From: Psychroflexus lacisalsi
Lineage (GTDB): Bacteria; Bacteroidota; Bacteroidia; Flavobacteriales; Flavobacteriaceae
NCBI RefSeq assembly: GCF_020164495.1
Contig: NZ_JAIQYZ010000001.1
Span: 868,001 to 932,000 of the forward strand
Direction of reading: 5' to 3'
Length of the DNA stretch: 64,000 nucleotides
The notes below the pieces were generated by a model. That model worked only from the letters and a program-made list of their open reading frames with translations, was not told the origin of the DNA and did not search any database. This document shows positions 7,997 through 16,078 of the stretch, one piece after another (position 1 is the stretch's first letter; every line of letters begins with the position of its first letter). The translations under genes were made by a program, and so were the position numbers.

Positions 7997-9277
7997 ATGT
8001 CCTTAAAAGCAAATGATCCCTCAAGACAAACGTGGTTGGATCTTCCAGATAACACTGATTTTCCAATTCAAAATATCCCTTTTGGCGTTTTTCTTACTCG
8101 TGATGACATCATCACAATTGGAACTCGTATCGGCGATTATGCTATAGATTTAGGGGCTTTGCACCAGTTAGGGTACTTTAAAGATATCCCGCTTACAGAT
8201 GATATTTTTCTTCAAGATAGTCTAAATGACTTTATTGCAGATGGGAGAAAAACATGGAGAGCGGTTCGGAATAGAGTCGCAGAGTTATTTGATGTCAAAA
8301 ATGATGAATTGAAATCGAATACTAAAGACAAGGAAACTATCCTTTTTACTTTGAACGAAATCGAAATGCAGATGCCTGTTCAGGTTGGGGATTATACAGA
8401 TTTTTATTCCAGTAAAGAACATGCTACAAATGTTGGTAAAATGTTCCGTGATCCAGACAATGCATTACTACCTAACTGGTTACACGCACCTATAGGTTAC
8501 CATGGAAGAAGTTCATCCATTGTGCCAAGTGGAATTCCAATTCATAGACCTCAAGGTCAAAAATTACCAAAAGGATCTGACGAGCCTATTTTTGGCCCAA
8601 CACGGCATTTGGACTTTGAACTTGAAATGGCATTTATCACCACAGCCAGCAATGTTTTAGGTGAACCTATCCCAGCAGCAGAAGCAGAGAACTATATTTT
8701 CGGAATGGTTCTTTTTAATGATTGGAGTGCGAGAGATCTCCAAAAATGGGAGTACCAGCCTTTAGGACCTTTTTTAGGCAAAAACTTTGGTTGTTCAATT
8801 TCACCTTGGATTGTCACTTTGGATGCTTTAGAACCCTTCAGAGTTGAAGGACCTTCTCCAGTTAAAAAGTTATTACCATATCTTGAAACAATTGGCAAAA
8901 AGAGTTTTGACATCAGTTTGTCGGTGTCAATTCAACCAGATAAGGGCGAAGAAACTACGATTACTAAGTCCAATTTTAAGTACATGTATTGGAATATGAG
9001 TCAGCAATTGGCTCATCACACAGTAAATGGATGTCCTGTAAATAGTGGGGACTTGATGGCTAGTGGAACTATTTCCGGTCCAACACCAGAATCCTATGGT
9101 TCAATGCTGGAATTATCTTGGAATGGTTCTAAGCCTATAAAACTTAAAGGTGGACAAGAGCGCAGGTTTATTGAAGATAATGATACTGTGATACTACGTG
9201 GTTATTGTCAGAACTATGAAGTTAGAATTGGATTTGGAGAGGTTTCAACTAAAATTCTTCCAATATTTAAATCTTAA
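7997..9277 (+). CDS. fahA: Fumarylacetoacetase
   Basis: Last enzyme of tyrosine and phenylalanine breakdown: hydrolyses fumarylacetoacetate to fumarate and acetoacetate in the cytosol. At 426 residues the numbering is offset by about nine from the human enzyme, and the metal and catalytic set is complete: Asp135 in DFYSSKEHATNVG, His142, Glu208 and Glu210 in DFELEMAF, and Asp242 in NDWSARDLQKWE. An N-terminal SH3-like domain precedes the catalytic domain at about residue 125. Other genes of the pathway are absent nearby. It ends one base before the convergent DCC gene, with no terminator in between. Confidence 0.97.
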   Translation: MSLKANDPSRQTWLDLPDNTDFPIQNIPFGVFLTRDDIITIGTRIGDYAIDLGALHQLGYFKDIPLTDDIFLQDSLNDFIADGRKTWRAVRNRVAELFDVKNDELKSNTKDKETILFTLNEIEMQMPVQVGDYTDFYSSKEHATNVGKMFRDPDNALLPNWLHAPIGYHGRSSSIVPSGIPIHRPQGQKLPKGSDEPIFGPTRHLDFELEMAFITTASNVLGEPIPAAEAENYIFGMVLFNDWSARDLQKWEYQPLGPFLGKNFGCSISPWIVTLDALEPFRVEGPSPVKKLLPYLETIGKKSFDISLSVSIQPDKGEETTITKSNFKYMYWNMSQQLAHHTVNGCPVNSGDLMASGTISGPTPESYGSMLELSWNGSKPIKLKGGQERRFIEDNDTVILRGYCQNYEVRIGFGEVSTKILPIFKS

Positions 9278-9694
9278 TTAAGTATCTAGAAATCTCGATT
9301 GTTCATCTTCTGAGGGCATCGGACATGTTTCTGACTTTCCGAACCATTGGTAACGATTTCTTGCTACATAGTCATAAATAACATTTCTAAAGCCTTCTGG
9401 TAAAAATAAAAAAAGACTTAATGCGGGGTATAATCCGCTTAGGTCTTTACTAATTTCTAAAGCGGCTGTTGATTTAATATAATAGGCATTTCCTGGGTCT
9501 ATTACAATTATAGAATCAATTTTTGAAGTGTTAATTCCACGTTCTGAAGTTAATTTTTGACCTAAATCACTCTGTAATGAAGCAAACCTGAAAATATCTT
9601 TTTTATCCCTTTTCATGATAAACCTTACCGAAGCATTGCAGAAATTGCAAACACCATCAAAAAGAACAACTTTTTTATCTTCTGGTAAATCCAT
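9278..9694 (-). CDS. DCC-family thiol-disulfide oxidoreductase (DUF393)
   Basis: A 138-residue thioredoxin-like protein of the DCC/YuxK family. The signature DGVCNFC at residues 13-19 supplies a CxxC redox pair (Cys16, Cys19). RDKKDIFRFASLQSD further on is also family-typical. No signal peptide is visible, so it is cytosolic. Its ATG overlaps the mutS2 stop codon by one base (TAATG), so it is translationally coupled to mutS2. The substrate is unknown, and a disulfide-reducing role is inferred from the family. Confidence 0.87.
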   Translation of the reverse strand: MDLPEDKKVVLFDGVCNFCNASVRFIMKRDKKDIFRFASLQSDLGQKLTSERGINTSKIDSIIVIDPGNAYYIKSTAALEISKDLSGLYPALSLFLFLPEGFRNVIYDYVARNRYQWFGKSETCPMPSEDEQSRFLDT

Positions 9695-11868
9695 TATTTT
9701 GCTCGCTTTACAAGTTCTAATTGGTCATCGGAAACACTGGTGGTAAACATTCCATAGTTGACGACTACTTTTCCTTTTTCAAATTTATCGATTGTTCCCA
9801 CAGCTCTTCCGTCGTAAATTCTTACGGAATCTCCTTCTTTCAGTACAGGTTTATCAGGAGTTTTGGAAGCATTATTTTCTTCCTTTATCTTCTCTTTTTT
9901 CTTTTTAGTTCTTATTTTTTCGACTTTTTCTTGAGCCTCCTCTTTTATTCTCTTCTCCTTTTCTCTTTGAATTTTCTCATCCTTTCGAGTTTGCTTGATT
10001 CGTTTTGAATTCTCACGCTCGATGATTTTTAAGATATTGGAATAGAGTTGGTTTTTATTTTTATTGTTAAAATATTGTAGGCCAATTTTATCAACCTTTT
10101 CACCAATACCAATCATGCGTTGGTTGCTATCATAAAGCTCTTGATAACTTTCCAGTTTCTGTTGAATTTTAGAATTGATTTCATCAAGCTTTTCTTGTTC
10201 TTTTCGGGTTTCGTCGGTTTTTGACTTTAATTCTGAATTTGTTTTTGCAAGCTTAGAACGTTCCATTTGCAACTTGGCGATACTTTTATCAAACCTGATT
10301 TTGCCACGTTCAACTTTTTTCTTAGCCCTGTTGATTAAGCTGAAAGGAATTCCGTTTTTCTGAGCGACCTCAAAAGTAAATGAGCTCCCTGCTTCTCCAA
10401 GTTTAAGTTCAAATAATGGCTCCATGGTATAACTATCAAAAGCCATATTGGCATTAACAATTTCTGGATTTTCATTAGCCATCATTTTCAAATTGGCGTA
10501 ATGTGTTGTAATAATGCCATAGGCTTTTTTCTCATGAAAAACTTCAAGAAAAGTTTCAGCTAAAGCACCTCCAAGTTCAGGATCGGAACCTGTTCCAAAT
10601 TCATCGATTAGGAACAATGTTTTGTCATCGCATGTTTTTAAGAATTTTCTCATGTTCTTCAAGCGATAACTGTAGGTGCTTAAATGATTTTCTATGCTTT
10701 GATTGTCGCCAATATCTGTGAGTATTTTATCGAAAAAACAAATTCTGGAATATTCATGCACTGGGACCAACATACCAGCTTGGAGCATGATTTGTACTAG
10801 ACCAATAGTTTTCAAGGTGATACTTTTTCCGCCTGCATTAGGACCAGAAATCACGATGATTTGTTGGGAGTCATCTAATGTAATATCCTGTGGATAAGTT
10901 TTTTCACCAATTTTGTTGTGATTTATCAGTAAAAGAGGGTGATAAGCGTCCTTGAGGTAAATCTCTTTTTCAGCTGTAATTTTTGGAAGTAAGCCGTCGT
11001 AAAGTTCAGCGTATTTTACTTTTGCTGAAATTAAATCAACCTCACTTAAGTAATTTTGATATTGTTTCAAAAGATCTACGAATGGTCTTAAATAATTCGT
11101 GAGTGCTTTCAGAATCTTATTGATTTCCTCTTTTTCCTCGTATACAGCTTCATCCAATTCTCTCTCAGACTGTTGAGTCTCCTCGGGTTGGATGTAAACA
11201 ATATTCCCAGACTTTGAGCTTCCCAACATAGCCCCTTTCACTTTTCGCTTGTGCATAGCAGTAACTGCCAAAACTCTAACGCTGTCTACAACAGACTCTT
11301 TTATATCATCAAGATAACTGTAACTGCTATATTTGGATAATGCTTTTGAAAAACTCGAGTTGATTTTTCCTTTTGCAACATTTATCGTCTTCCTAATCCT
11401 GAATAATTCAGGTGTAGCATCATTTCTAATATCTCCAAATTTGTCAATAATTCGATGTATCTCATCTACAATCGCTGTAGTGTATTCGATTGGCTGAGTA
11501 GACCTGTAAAGGTTTGGATACAATTCTTTATATTTTTGAAAATACTTGATGTGAATATTACAGGTTTCAGAAAGATTCAAAATTTTCCTAAATCCGTTCA
11601 ACTCCATGACAGAGCCTTCAATGTTTAAAATTTTGATGGCTTCATCGACACTCTCAAACCCATGGTTAGGAATAGGTTTTTCCTGTAAAGCAGACGATTT
11701 ATATTCTTCTGTCTGGTTAAGGTGAAAGTGAATGGATTTATAAGAAGAGTATGGAGTAAGCTTTAAAGCTTTTTCTTGTCCCTTGTTTGTTATACAGTAG
11801 TGACTCAATTGTGAGCAAACTGCTGGAAATTCTAAATCTATTAAGGCTTTTTCGCTTATGTTTATCAT
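9694..11868 (-). CDS. mutS2: MutS2-family ATPase without Smr nuclease domain
   Basis: MutS2 proteins bind branched DNA and suppress recombination, and in some bacteria rescue collided ribosomes. The 724 residues contain core and clamp helices, Walker A GPNAGGKS at 342-349, Walker B LFLIDEF at 418-424, and a highly charged coiled coil at about 520-660. The C-terminus is a short KOW-like segment (EGDSVRIYDGRAVGTIDKF). The usual C-terminal Smr endonuclease domain, with its LDLR and HGxG motifs, is missing, which makes the protein about 60 residues shorter than typical MutS2. A TATTTTTG -7 box (11902-11895) lies upstream. It forms an operon with the DCC gene. Confidence 0.92.
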   Translation of the reverse strand: MINISEKALIDLEFPAVCSQLSHYCITNKGQEKALKLTPYSSYKSIHFHLNQTEEYKSSALQEKPIPNHGFESVDEAIKILNIEGSVMELNGFRKILNLSETCNIHIKYFQKYKELYPNLYRSTQPIEYTTAIVDEIHRIIDKFGDIRNDATPELFRIRKTINVAKGKINSSFSKALSKYSSYSYLDDIKESVVDSVRVLAVTAMHKRKVKGAMLGSSKSGNIVYIQPEETQQSERELDEAVYEEKEEINKILKALTNYLRPFVDLLKQYQNYLSEVDLISAKVKYAELYDGLLPKITAEKEIYLKDAYHPLLLINHNKIGEKTYPQDITLDDSQQIIVISGPNAGGKSITLKTIGLVQIMLQAGMLVPVHEYSRICFFDKILTDIGDNQSIENHLSTYSYRLKNMRKFLKTCDDKTLFLIDEFGTGSDPELGGALAETFLEVFHEKKAYGIITTHYANLKMMANENPEIVNANMAFDSYTMEPLFELKLGEAGSSFTFEVAQKNGIPFSLINRAKKKVERGKIRFDKSIAKLQMERSKLAKTNSELKSKTDETRKEQEKLDEINSKIQQKLESYQELYDSNQRMIGIGEKVDKIGLQYFNNKNKNQLYSNILKIIERENSKRIKQTRKDEKIQREKEKRIKEEAQEKVEKIRTKKKKEKIKEENNASKTPDKPVLKEGDSVRIYDGRAVGTIDKFEKGKVVVNYGMFTTSVSDDQLELVKRAK

Positions 11869-11912
11869 ACTAAAATTCTACATTCGTAGTTCCACAAAAA
11901 TACGTATAATAA

Positions 11913-12578
11913 ATGGAGGTTCAGATTGAAGCAAATTGGAAAAATATCTTAAAAGATGAGTTCGAAAAACCTTATTTTGAGTCGCTTATTAAGTTTGTGA
12001 AATCAGAATACAAGATCAATAAATGTTATCCCAAAGGCTCAGATATTTTCAATGCATTTGAGTTTTCTCCATTTGATGAAACCAAGGTGGTTATTCTAGG
12101 TCAGGATCCTTATCATGGACCAGGTCAAGCTCATGGGCTTTCGTTTTCTGTTCCAAAAGGAGTTGCTGTGCCACCTTCCCTACAGAATATTTATAGAGAA
12201 ATGAAAGACGACTTAAATGTTGATTCTCCAAATCACGGAAATTTAGAAGATTGGGCGAAACAAGGCGTTTTACTGCTCAATGCCACCCTAACTGTAAGAG
12301 CACATGAAGCTGGAAGCCATCAAAATAAAGGATGGGAGATTTTTACAGACGAAGTTATCAAGAAACTATCCGCAAATAAGGAAGGGATTATTTTTTTGCT
12401 GTGGGGTGGATTTGCCAAAAAGAAATCAAAACTTATCGATTCTAGTAAGCATCATATTTTAACCTCTGGTCATCCGTCACCTTTAAGCGCTAACCGTGGA
12501 TATTGGTTTGGTAATAAACATTTTAGCAGCACCAATCAACTTTTACAGGAACAAGGCGATGATGCAATTCGATGGTAA
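11913..12578 (+). CDS. ung: Uracil-DNA glycosylase (family 1)
   Basis: Removes uracil from DNA to start base-excision repair. All 221 residues fit the family length. The water-activating loop GQDPYHG holds catalytic Asp65, and HPSPLSANRGYWFG holds His187; the LLLNATLTV block is also present. It is divergent from mutS2, with only 44 bases between the starts, so the two repair genes share a promoter region. It ends one base before the convergent 62-residue membrane protein gene. Confidence 0.98.
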   Translation: MEVQIEANWKNILKDEFEKPYFESLIKFVKSEYKINKCYPKGSDIFNAFEFSPFDETKVVILGQDPYHGPGQAHGLSFSVPKGVAVPPSLQNIYREMKDDLNVDSPNHGNLEDWAKQGVLLLNATLTVRAHEAGSHQNKGWEIFTDEVIKKLSANKEGIIFLLWGGFAKKKSKLIDSSKHHILTSGHPSPLSANRGYWFGNKHFSSTNQLLQEQGDDAIRW

Positions 12579-12579
12579 C

Positions 12580-12768
12580 TTATTTATCGGCAAAAACAGG
12601 ATCTGATTTCTTTTGGGACTGAGACCAGATTTTTTGCGTGTTAATTTTTATTTTCTTTTTGGTTGATTTTTTTTGAGAGTCACCGCAATCACAACTGTAC
12701 CTTAATAGAAGGAAGTTAATAATTATAAGCCAGGCTATAGCAATTACATAAATCATATAAAAGATCAT
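12580..12768 (-). CDS. Small membrane protein with lysine-rich tail
   Basis: A 62-residue hypothetical protein. One membrane helix spans residues 2-23, followed by RYSCDCGDSQKKSTKKK, which carries a Cys-x-Cys pair, and then a basic cytosolic-looking tail. It fills the space between ung and the binding-protein gene without overlapping either, which favours a real gene. I do not recognise the family. An alternative start is the second Met at residue 5. Function is unknown. Confidence 0.5.
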   Translation of the reverse strand: MIFYMIYVIAIAWLIIINFLLLRYSCDCGDSQKKSTKKKIKINTQKIWSQSQKKSDPVFADK

Positions 12769-12826
12769 TTAGGATGAATAATTCTTTCAATTATAAGATG
12801 TACAAAAAATAAATTGGTTGCGTGTT

Positions 12827-13672
12827 TTAAAAAATAAATTCAGAATATTTCTTTTCTTGATTGATAAGATTTAGATCTTTAAGCTTTTTCTGAGTGAAAT
12901 AAACATCATTTTCAGAAAGCTGATGCTGACTCCATTCAGTGATTTTAAGCCACTCTTTTACATCCTTGATTTTTAGGTGATAACGTTTAGAAATGAGTTC
13001 CTCAATATGATTCAAACTTTTTAAAGTTTTACTTTTTTGATTTAGAGGTTTTAATAATTTCTCAATCACTTCAGAATTATCTTCCAAAAATCCGTCTGTA
13101 GTTACAATAACAAAGCAAGGCCAGGGCGTGGGTTCGTCTCCAAGTCTTCTGAAAATTCCATTATCAACTAACGGCTTTGTAGTAAAATGTTCCCAGAGGA
13201 AATAATCTGATGTTCCTTCAGTGAGGGATTTTTTTGCCCCAGCAAGATTTTGCGTTGTTTTGAAATCTAATTTACTTGTATTCCAGTTTTGATGATTTGC
13301 ATGGACGTAGGTCATAAGATGAGATCCAGAACCGAAACGGCTTATGGCTGCGGTTTGATTTTTCAAATCTTCAATTTTCTTAAAATCTGAATCTGCATGA
13401 ACGTGAATACCCCACATGAGTGGACTTTTCACATAGGTTTGAATAATTTTGAAAGGACTGCCATCACAAATTTCTTTTATGGAGCCTTCGGTGAGCATAA
13501 CAGCTACGTCTATATCTCCATTTTTTAAAGCTTCGCTCATTTCACCGGTGCCTCCGTGAAAATCTGTCCAAGTGACGTCAATGCCACTCTCTTCAAAATT
13601 TCTATCTTCAATACATAAATGCCATGGCAAATTGAAATGTTCTGGAACTCCACCAACTTTTATCTTTGTCAT
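12827..13672 (-). CDS. Cytosolic periplasmic-binding-protein-like protein
   Basis: A 281-residue protein with a type 2 periplasmic-binding-protein fold, resembling the NMT1/THI5/TauA-like group. Its N-terminal part reads VGGVPEHFNLPWHLCIEDRNFEESGIDVTW and continues with GDIDVAVMLTEGS, which is how such folds line their ligand cleft. There is no signal peptide or lipobox, and no ABC permease or ATPase gene is nearby, so a transport role is doubtful. It follows the nucleoside phosphorylase gene by nine bases and is probably co-transcribed with it. A ligand sensor, or an enzyme of the Thi5 type, is possible; the sequence does not decide. Confidence 0.75.
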   Translation of the reverse strand: MTKIKVGGVPEHFNLPWHLCIEDRNFEESGIDVTWTDFHGGTGEMSEALKNGDIDVAVMLTEGSIKEICDGSPFKIIQTYVKSPLMWGIHVHADSDFKKIEDLKNQTAAISRFGSGSHLMTYVHANHQNWNTSKLDFKTTQNLAGAKKSLTEGTSDYFLWEHFTTKPLVDNGIFRRLGDEPTPWPCFVIVTTDGFLEDNSEVIEKLLKPLNQKSKTLKSLNHIEELISKRYHLKIKDVKEWLKITEWSQHQLSENDVYFTQKKLKDLNLINQEKKYSEFIF

Positions 13673-13681
13673 AAATCTTTT

Positions 13682-14554
13682 TTAATACTTGGCAAGCTTG
13701 TTTAGCGTTAATTGTATGAGTGAATCGACAGCAGCTTTTGGATTTTTACTAAAATTTCCTGTGGATCTATTAGCAATGATTGCATTCATTGACAAAGCAC
13801 CATGACCAAGAAGTTTTGCTAGTCCATAGATAGCGCTGGTTTCCATCTCTAAATTGGTTATTGTTTTTCCATTAAAATTAAAATCAACCAATTGATCAAT
13901 AAATGTCGGATCTTGAGTTTCTAGCCTAAGGGTCCTGCCCTGAGGGCCATAGAAGCCTAAGTTAGTTCCTGTAAAACCAGAAATAACGTTTTCTTCAGTT
14001 TTAAAAAGATTAATTAAGTCAGCATCTCCACCTACAATGTAGGGTTGAGGCTTTTTTGAAGAAATCTTTAGATGTTTACAAAGTGCTTCTGTAGCCTGAT
14101 CATTTAAAATATCGTTCTTGTAGTAATGGATTAAACCATCAAAACCAACTCCAGCTTCACTCATTATAAACTTATCAAGTTCAGCATGAGGTTGTATTCC
14201 CCCGGAAGTTCCAATTCTGATAAAATTCAATTTTTGATGTTTTGGTTTAATTTCTCGAGACTCAAGATCAATATTTACCAAGGCATCCAATTCATTTATG
14301 ACTATGTCTATATTGTCTATTCCAATCCCTGTAGAAATAACGGTCATTTTTCTCCCCTTGTAAAATCCAGTTTGGGTTTTGAATTCCCTTTTCTGAGTTT
14401 CAAAGATAATCTCGTCAAAATAGGAAGTCACTTTTGCAACTCTATCCTGGTCTCCTACGGTTATAATGATATCAGCGATATCTTCTGGTTTTAAGTTAAG
14501 GTGGTATATACTTCCGTCTGGATTTAATATCAATTCTGATGATGCTATAGGCAT
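13682..14554 (-). CDS. Nucleoside phosphorylase (uridine phosphorylase-like)
   Basis: Phosphorolysis of nucleosides to free base and ribose-1-phosphate in nucleoside salvage. The 290 residues carry TVGDQDRVAKV near residue 32, GTSGG at 115-119 for phosphate binding, and NLEMETSAIYGL around 235-244, where the glutamates hold the ribose. Uridine phosphorylases share this pattern, but purine specificity cannot be excluded, and the length is about 35 residues above the E. coli enzyme. It is the first gene of a pair with the binding-protein-like gene downstream. The 112 bases before it hold no gene, only a weak A/T-rich hairpin. Confidence 0.85.
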   Translation of the reverse strand: MPIASSELILNPDGSIYHLNLKPEDIADIIITVGDQDRVAKVTSYFDEIIFETQKREFKTQTGFYKGRKMTVISTGIGIDNIDIVINELDALVNIDLESREIKPKHQKLNFIRIGTSGGIQPHAELDKFIMSEAGVGFDGLIHYYKNDILNDQATEALCKHLKISSKKPQPYIVGGDADLINLFKTEENVISGFTGTNLGFYGPQGRTLRLETQDPTFIDQLVDFNFNGKTITNLEMETSAIYGLAKLLGHGALSMNAIIANRSTGNFSKNPKAAVDSLIQLTLNKLAKY

Positions 14555-14666
14555 ATTTTATATTTTGAAAAGGCTTGAGTAAAAGGACTCTCGCCGTTAT
14601 TTTATTGTTTTTTGGAAAAAACCAATCTTACCAAAAAGTCTCAGCAAGAAAATAATTTAATCCAGA

Positions 14667-15002
14667 TTAACCTCCAACGCGTTTCACGTTGAAACCAAGA
14701 TCTTTTAACAGCTCCATGATTTGATCTCTATAGTCCCCTTGTATGATAATCTCTTCATTCTTGTGGCTACCACCAACACCAATATCCTTTTTAAGGTATT
14801 TTGTAAGGTTTTGAAAATCTTTTTTGGCTCCTGTGTAGCCTTTTATTATCGTATTGGCTTTTCCTTTTCTTTTGGAAAACTCACAGATTAATGGATCTGC
14901 TTGTAACCAGATATCAAGTTCGTCAGTTTTAGAAGTCGATTTCTCTTCTGCCTGAGGTTCATGATCTGGGAATAAGTCTTTAAGTTGGTCTTTTAGATCC
15001 AT
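14667..15002 (-). CDS. SUI1/YciH-like translation factor
   Basis: A 111-residue homologue of eukaryotic initiation factor eIF1 (SUI1) and of bacterial YciH, which tests initiation fidelity on the 30S subunit. The C-terminal 80 residues form the SUI1 fold, with KGKANTIIKGYTG and VGGSHKNEEIIIQGDYRDQ as the conserved blocks. The N-terminal 30 residues are charged and probably flexible. It begins 4 bases after the end of the dioxygenase gene upstream, so the two form an operon. The cellular role in Bacteroidetes is not established. Confidence 0.88.
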   Translation of the reverse strand: MDLKDQLKDLFPDHEPQAEEKSTSKTDELDIWLQADPLICEFSKRKGKANTIIKGYTGAKKDFQNLTKYLKKDIGVGGSHKNEEIIIQGDYRDQIMELLKDLGFNVKRVGG

Positions 15003-15005
15003 GTT

Positions 15006-15962
15006 TTATTCTTTTATCAGTCCTATTTCAACTAGTCGCTGATGCAGAAATTCTCCAGCAGTAATGTCTTCATAGTGCTTTGGATTTTCTTTATCAATAC
15101 ATTCTTCAAGACAATCCAGTCTCATATCGCTTCTAGGATGGAGGAAAAAAGGTATGGAATATCTAGGCTTGTCCCATTCTTCTTTAGGTGGATTTACAAC
15201 CCTATGAATAGTAGATCTCAACTTATTATTGGTATGTCTCTCGAGCATGTCACCTACGTTGATCACGAGTTCATCTTCTTTAGGTACAGCGTCAATCCAT
15301 TCACCATCCTTACGCTTAACCTGTAATCCTCCTGCAGATGCACCCATCAATAAAGTGATCAAATTGATATCTCCGTGCGCTCCGGCTCTCACTGCACCTT
15401 TAGGTTCTGTTTCGATAGGCGGATAATGAATTGGTCGTAAAATGGAATTACCATTACTTGCCCAATGGTCAAAGTAATATTCGTTCAGACCTATATATAG
15501 CGCTAGCGCTCTTAATACATAAATACCAGTTTTTTCCAGCATTCTGTAGGCTTCCATCCCTACCTCATTAAATGCAGGTAATTCATCCACCTTTATATTT
15601 TCTGGATATTCCTCAATCAGTTTTGCATCTTTCTCGGGCTCTTGCCCGAAATGCCAAAACTCTTTAAGATCACCTTCTTTTTTACCTTTAGCATGTTCCT
15701 TTCCAAAAGAAACATAACCGCGTTGCCCTCCCAAATCTTCTCTTTCGTATTTCTTTTTGGTGTCTTCTGGGAGGTTGAAAAAGGTTTTAATCTGACTATA
15801 TAATTCTTCTACTAGTTTTTCATTTAAAAAATGATGATTCAATGCTACAAAGCCTATCTCTTCATAGGCTGAACCTATTTCATCAACAAATTTTTGCTTT
15901 CTTTTTGGATCCTCTGATAAAAAATCTGATAGATCTACACTTGGGATATTTGTAATGGACAT
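15006..15962 (-). CDS. Isopenicillin-N-synthase-like Fe(II) dioxygenase
   Basis: A 318-residue non-haem iron oxygenase of the 2-oxoglutarate/IPNS family. The iron ligands are His196 and Asp198 in AGAHGDINLITLL and His253 in STIHRVVNPP; Arg267-x-Ser269 in PRYSIPFFLHP would bind the co-substrate carboxylate. The N-terminal DIOX_N domain starts with IPSVDLSDF. Homologues are widespread in bacteria with unknown substrates. It lies in front of the SUI1 gene and is divergent from the branched-chain E1 gene. No biosynthetic genes flank it, so antibiotic synthesis is unlikely. Confidence 0.88.
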   Translation of the reverse strand: MSITNIPSVDLSDFLSEDPKRKQKFVDEIGSAYEEIGFVALNHHFLNEKLVEELYSQIKTFFNLPEDTKKKYEREDLGGQRGYVSFGKEHAKGKKEGDLKEFWHFGQEPEKDAKLIEEYPENIKVDELPAFNEVGMEAYRMLEKTGIYVLRALALYIGLNEYYFDHWASNGNSILRPIHYPPIETEPKGAVRAGAHGDINLITLLMGASAGGLQVKRKDGEWIDAVPKEDELVINVGDMLERHTNNKLRSTIHRVVNPPKEEWDKPRYSIPFFLHPRSDMRLDCLEECIDKENPKHYEDITAGEFLHQRLVEIGLIKE

Positions 15963-16078
15963 GCTTTTAAATTTAGAAAAACAAATTTAATGAATTTTAT
16001 TCAACAAGAATTTTAGTAATCTACATAATTAAAAGTTTTCATTATAATACATTTGGTGAGACAATTAATATGTAATCT

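Noticed and set aside
8692-8913. Minus-strand frame inside the fumarylacetoacetase gene
   Set aside because: Overlaps the metal-site codons of the real gene and has no supporting motif.
9721-10008. Ser/Phe/Leu-rich plus-strand frame in mutS2
   Set aside because: It is the complement of the Lys/Glu-rich coiled coil of MutS2, which gives a false membrane-protein look.
14555-14666. Possible leader or riboswitch before the nucleoside phosphorylase gene
   Set aside because: The gap holds only a weak A/T hairpin that could equally be the end of the SUI1 transcript; no known aptamer pattern.
15006-15962. Beta-lactam biosynthesis from the isopenicillin-N-synthase-like gene
   Set aside because: The family is broad and mostly of unknown function, and no ACV synthetase or related genes are nearby.
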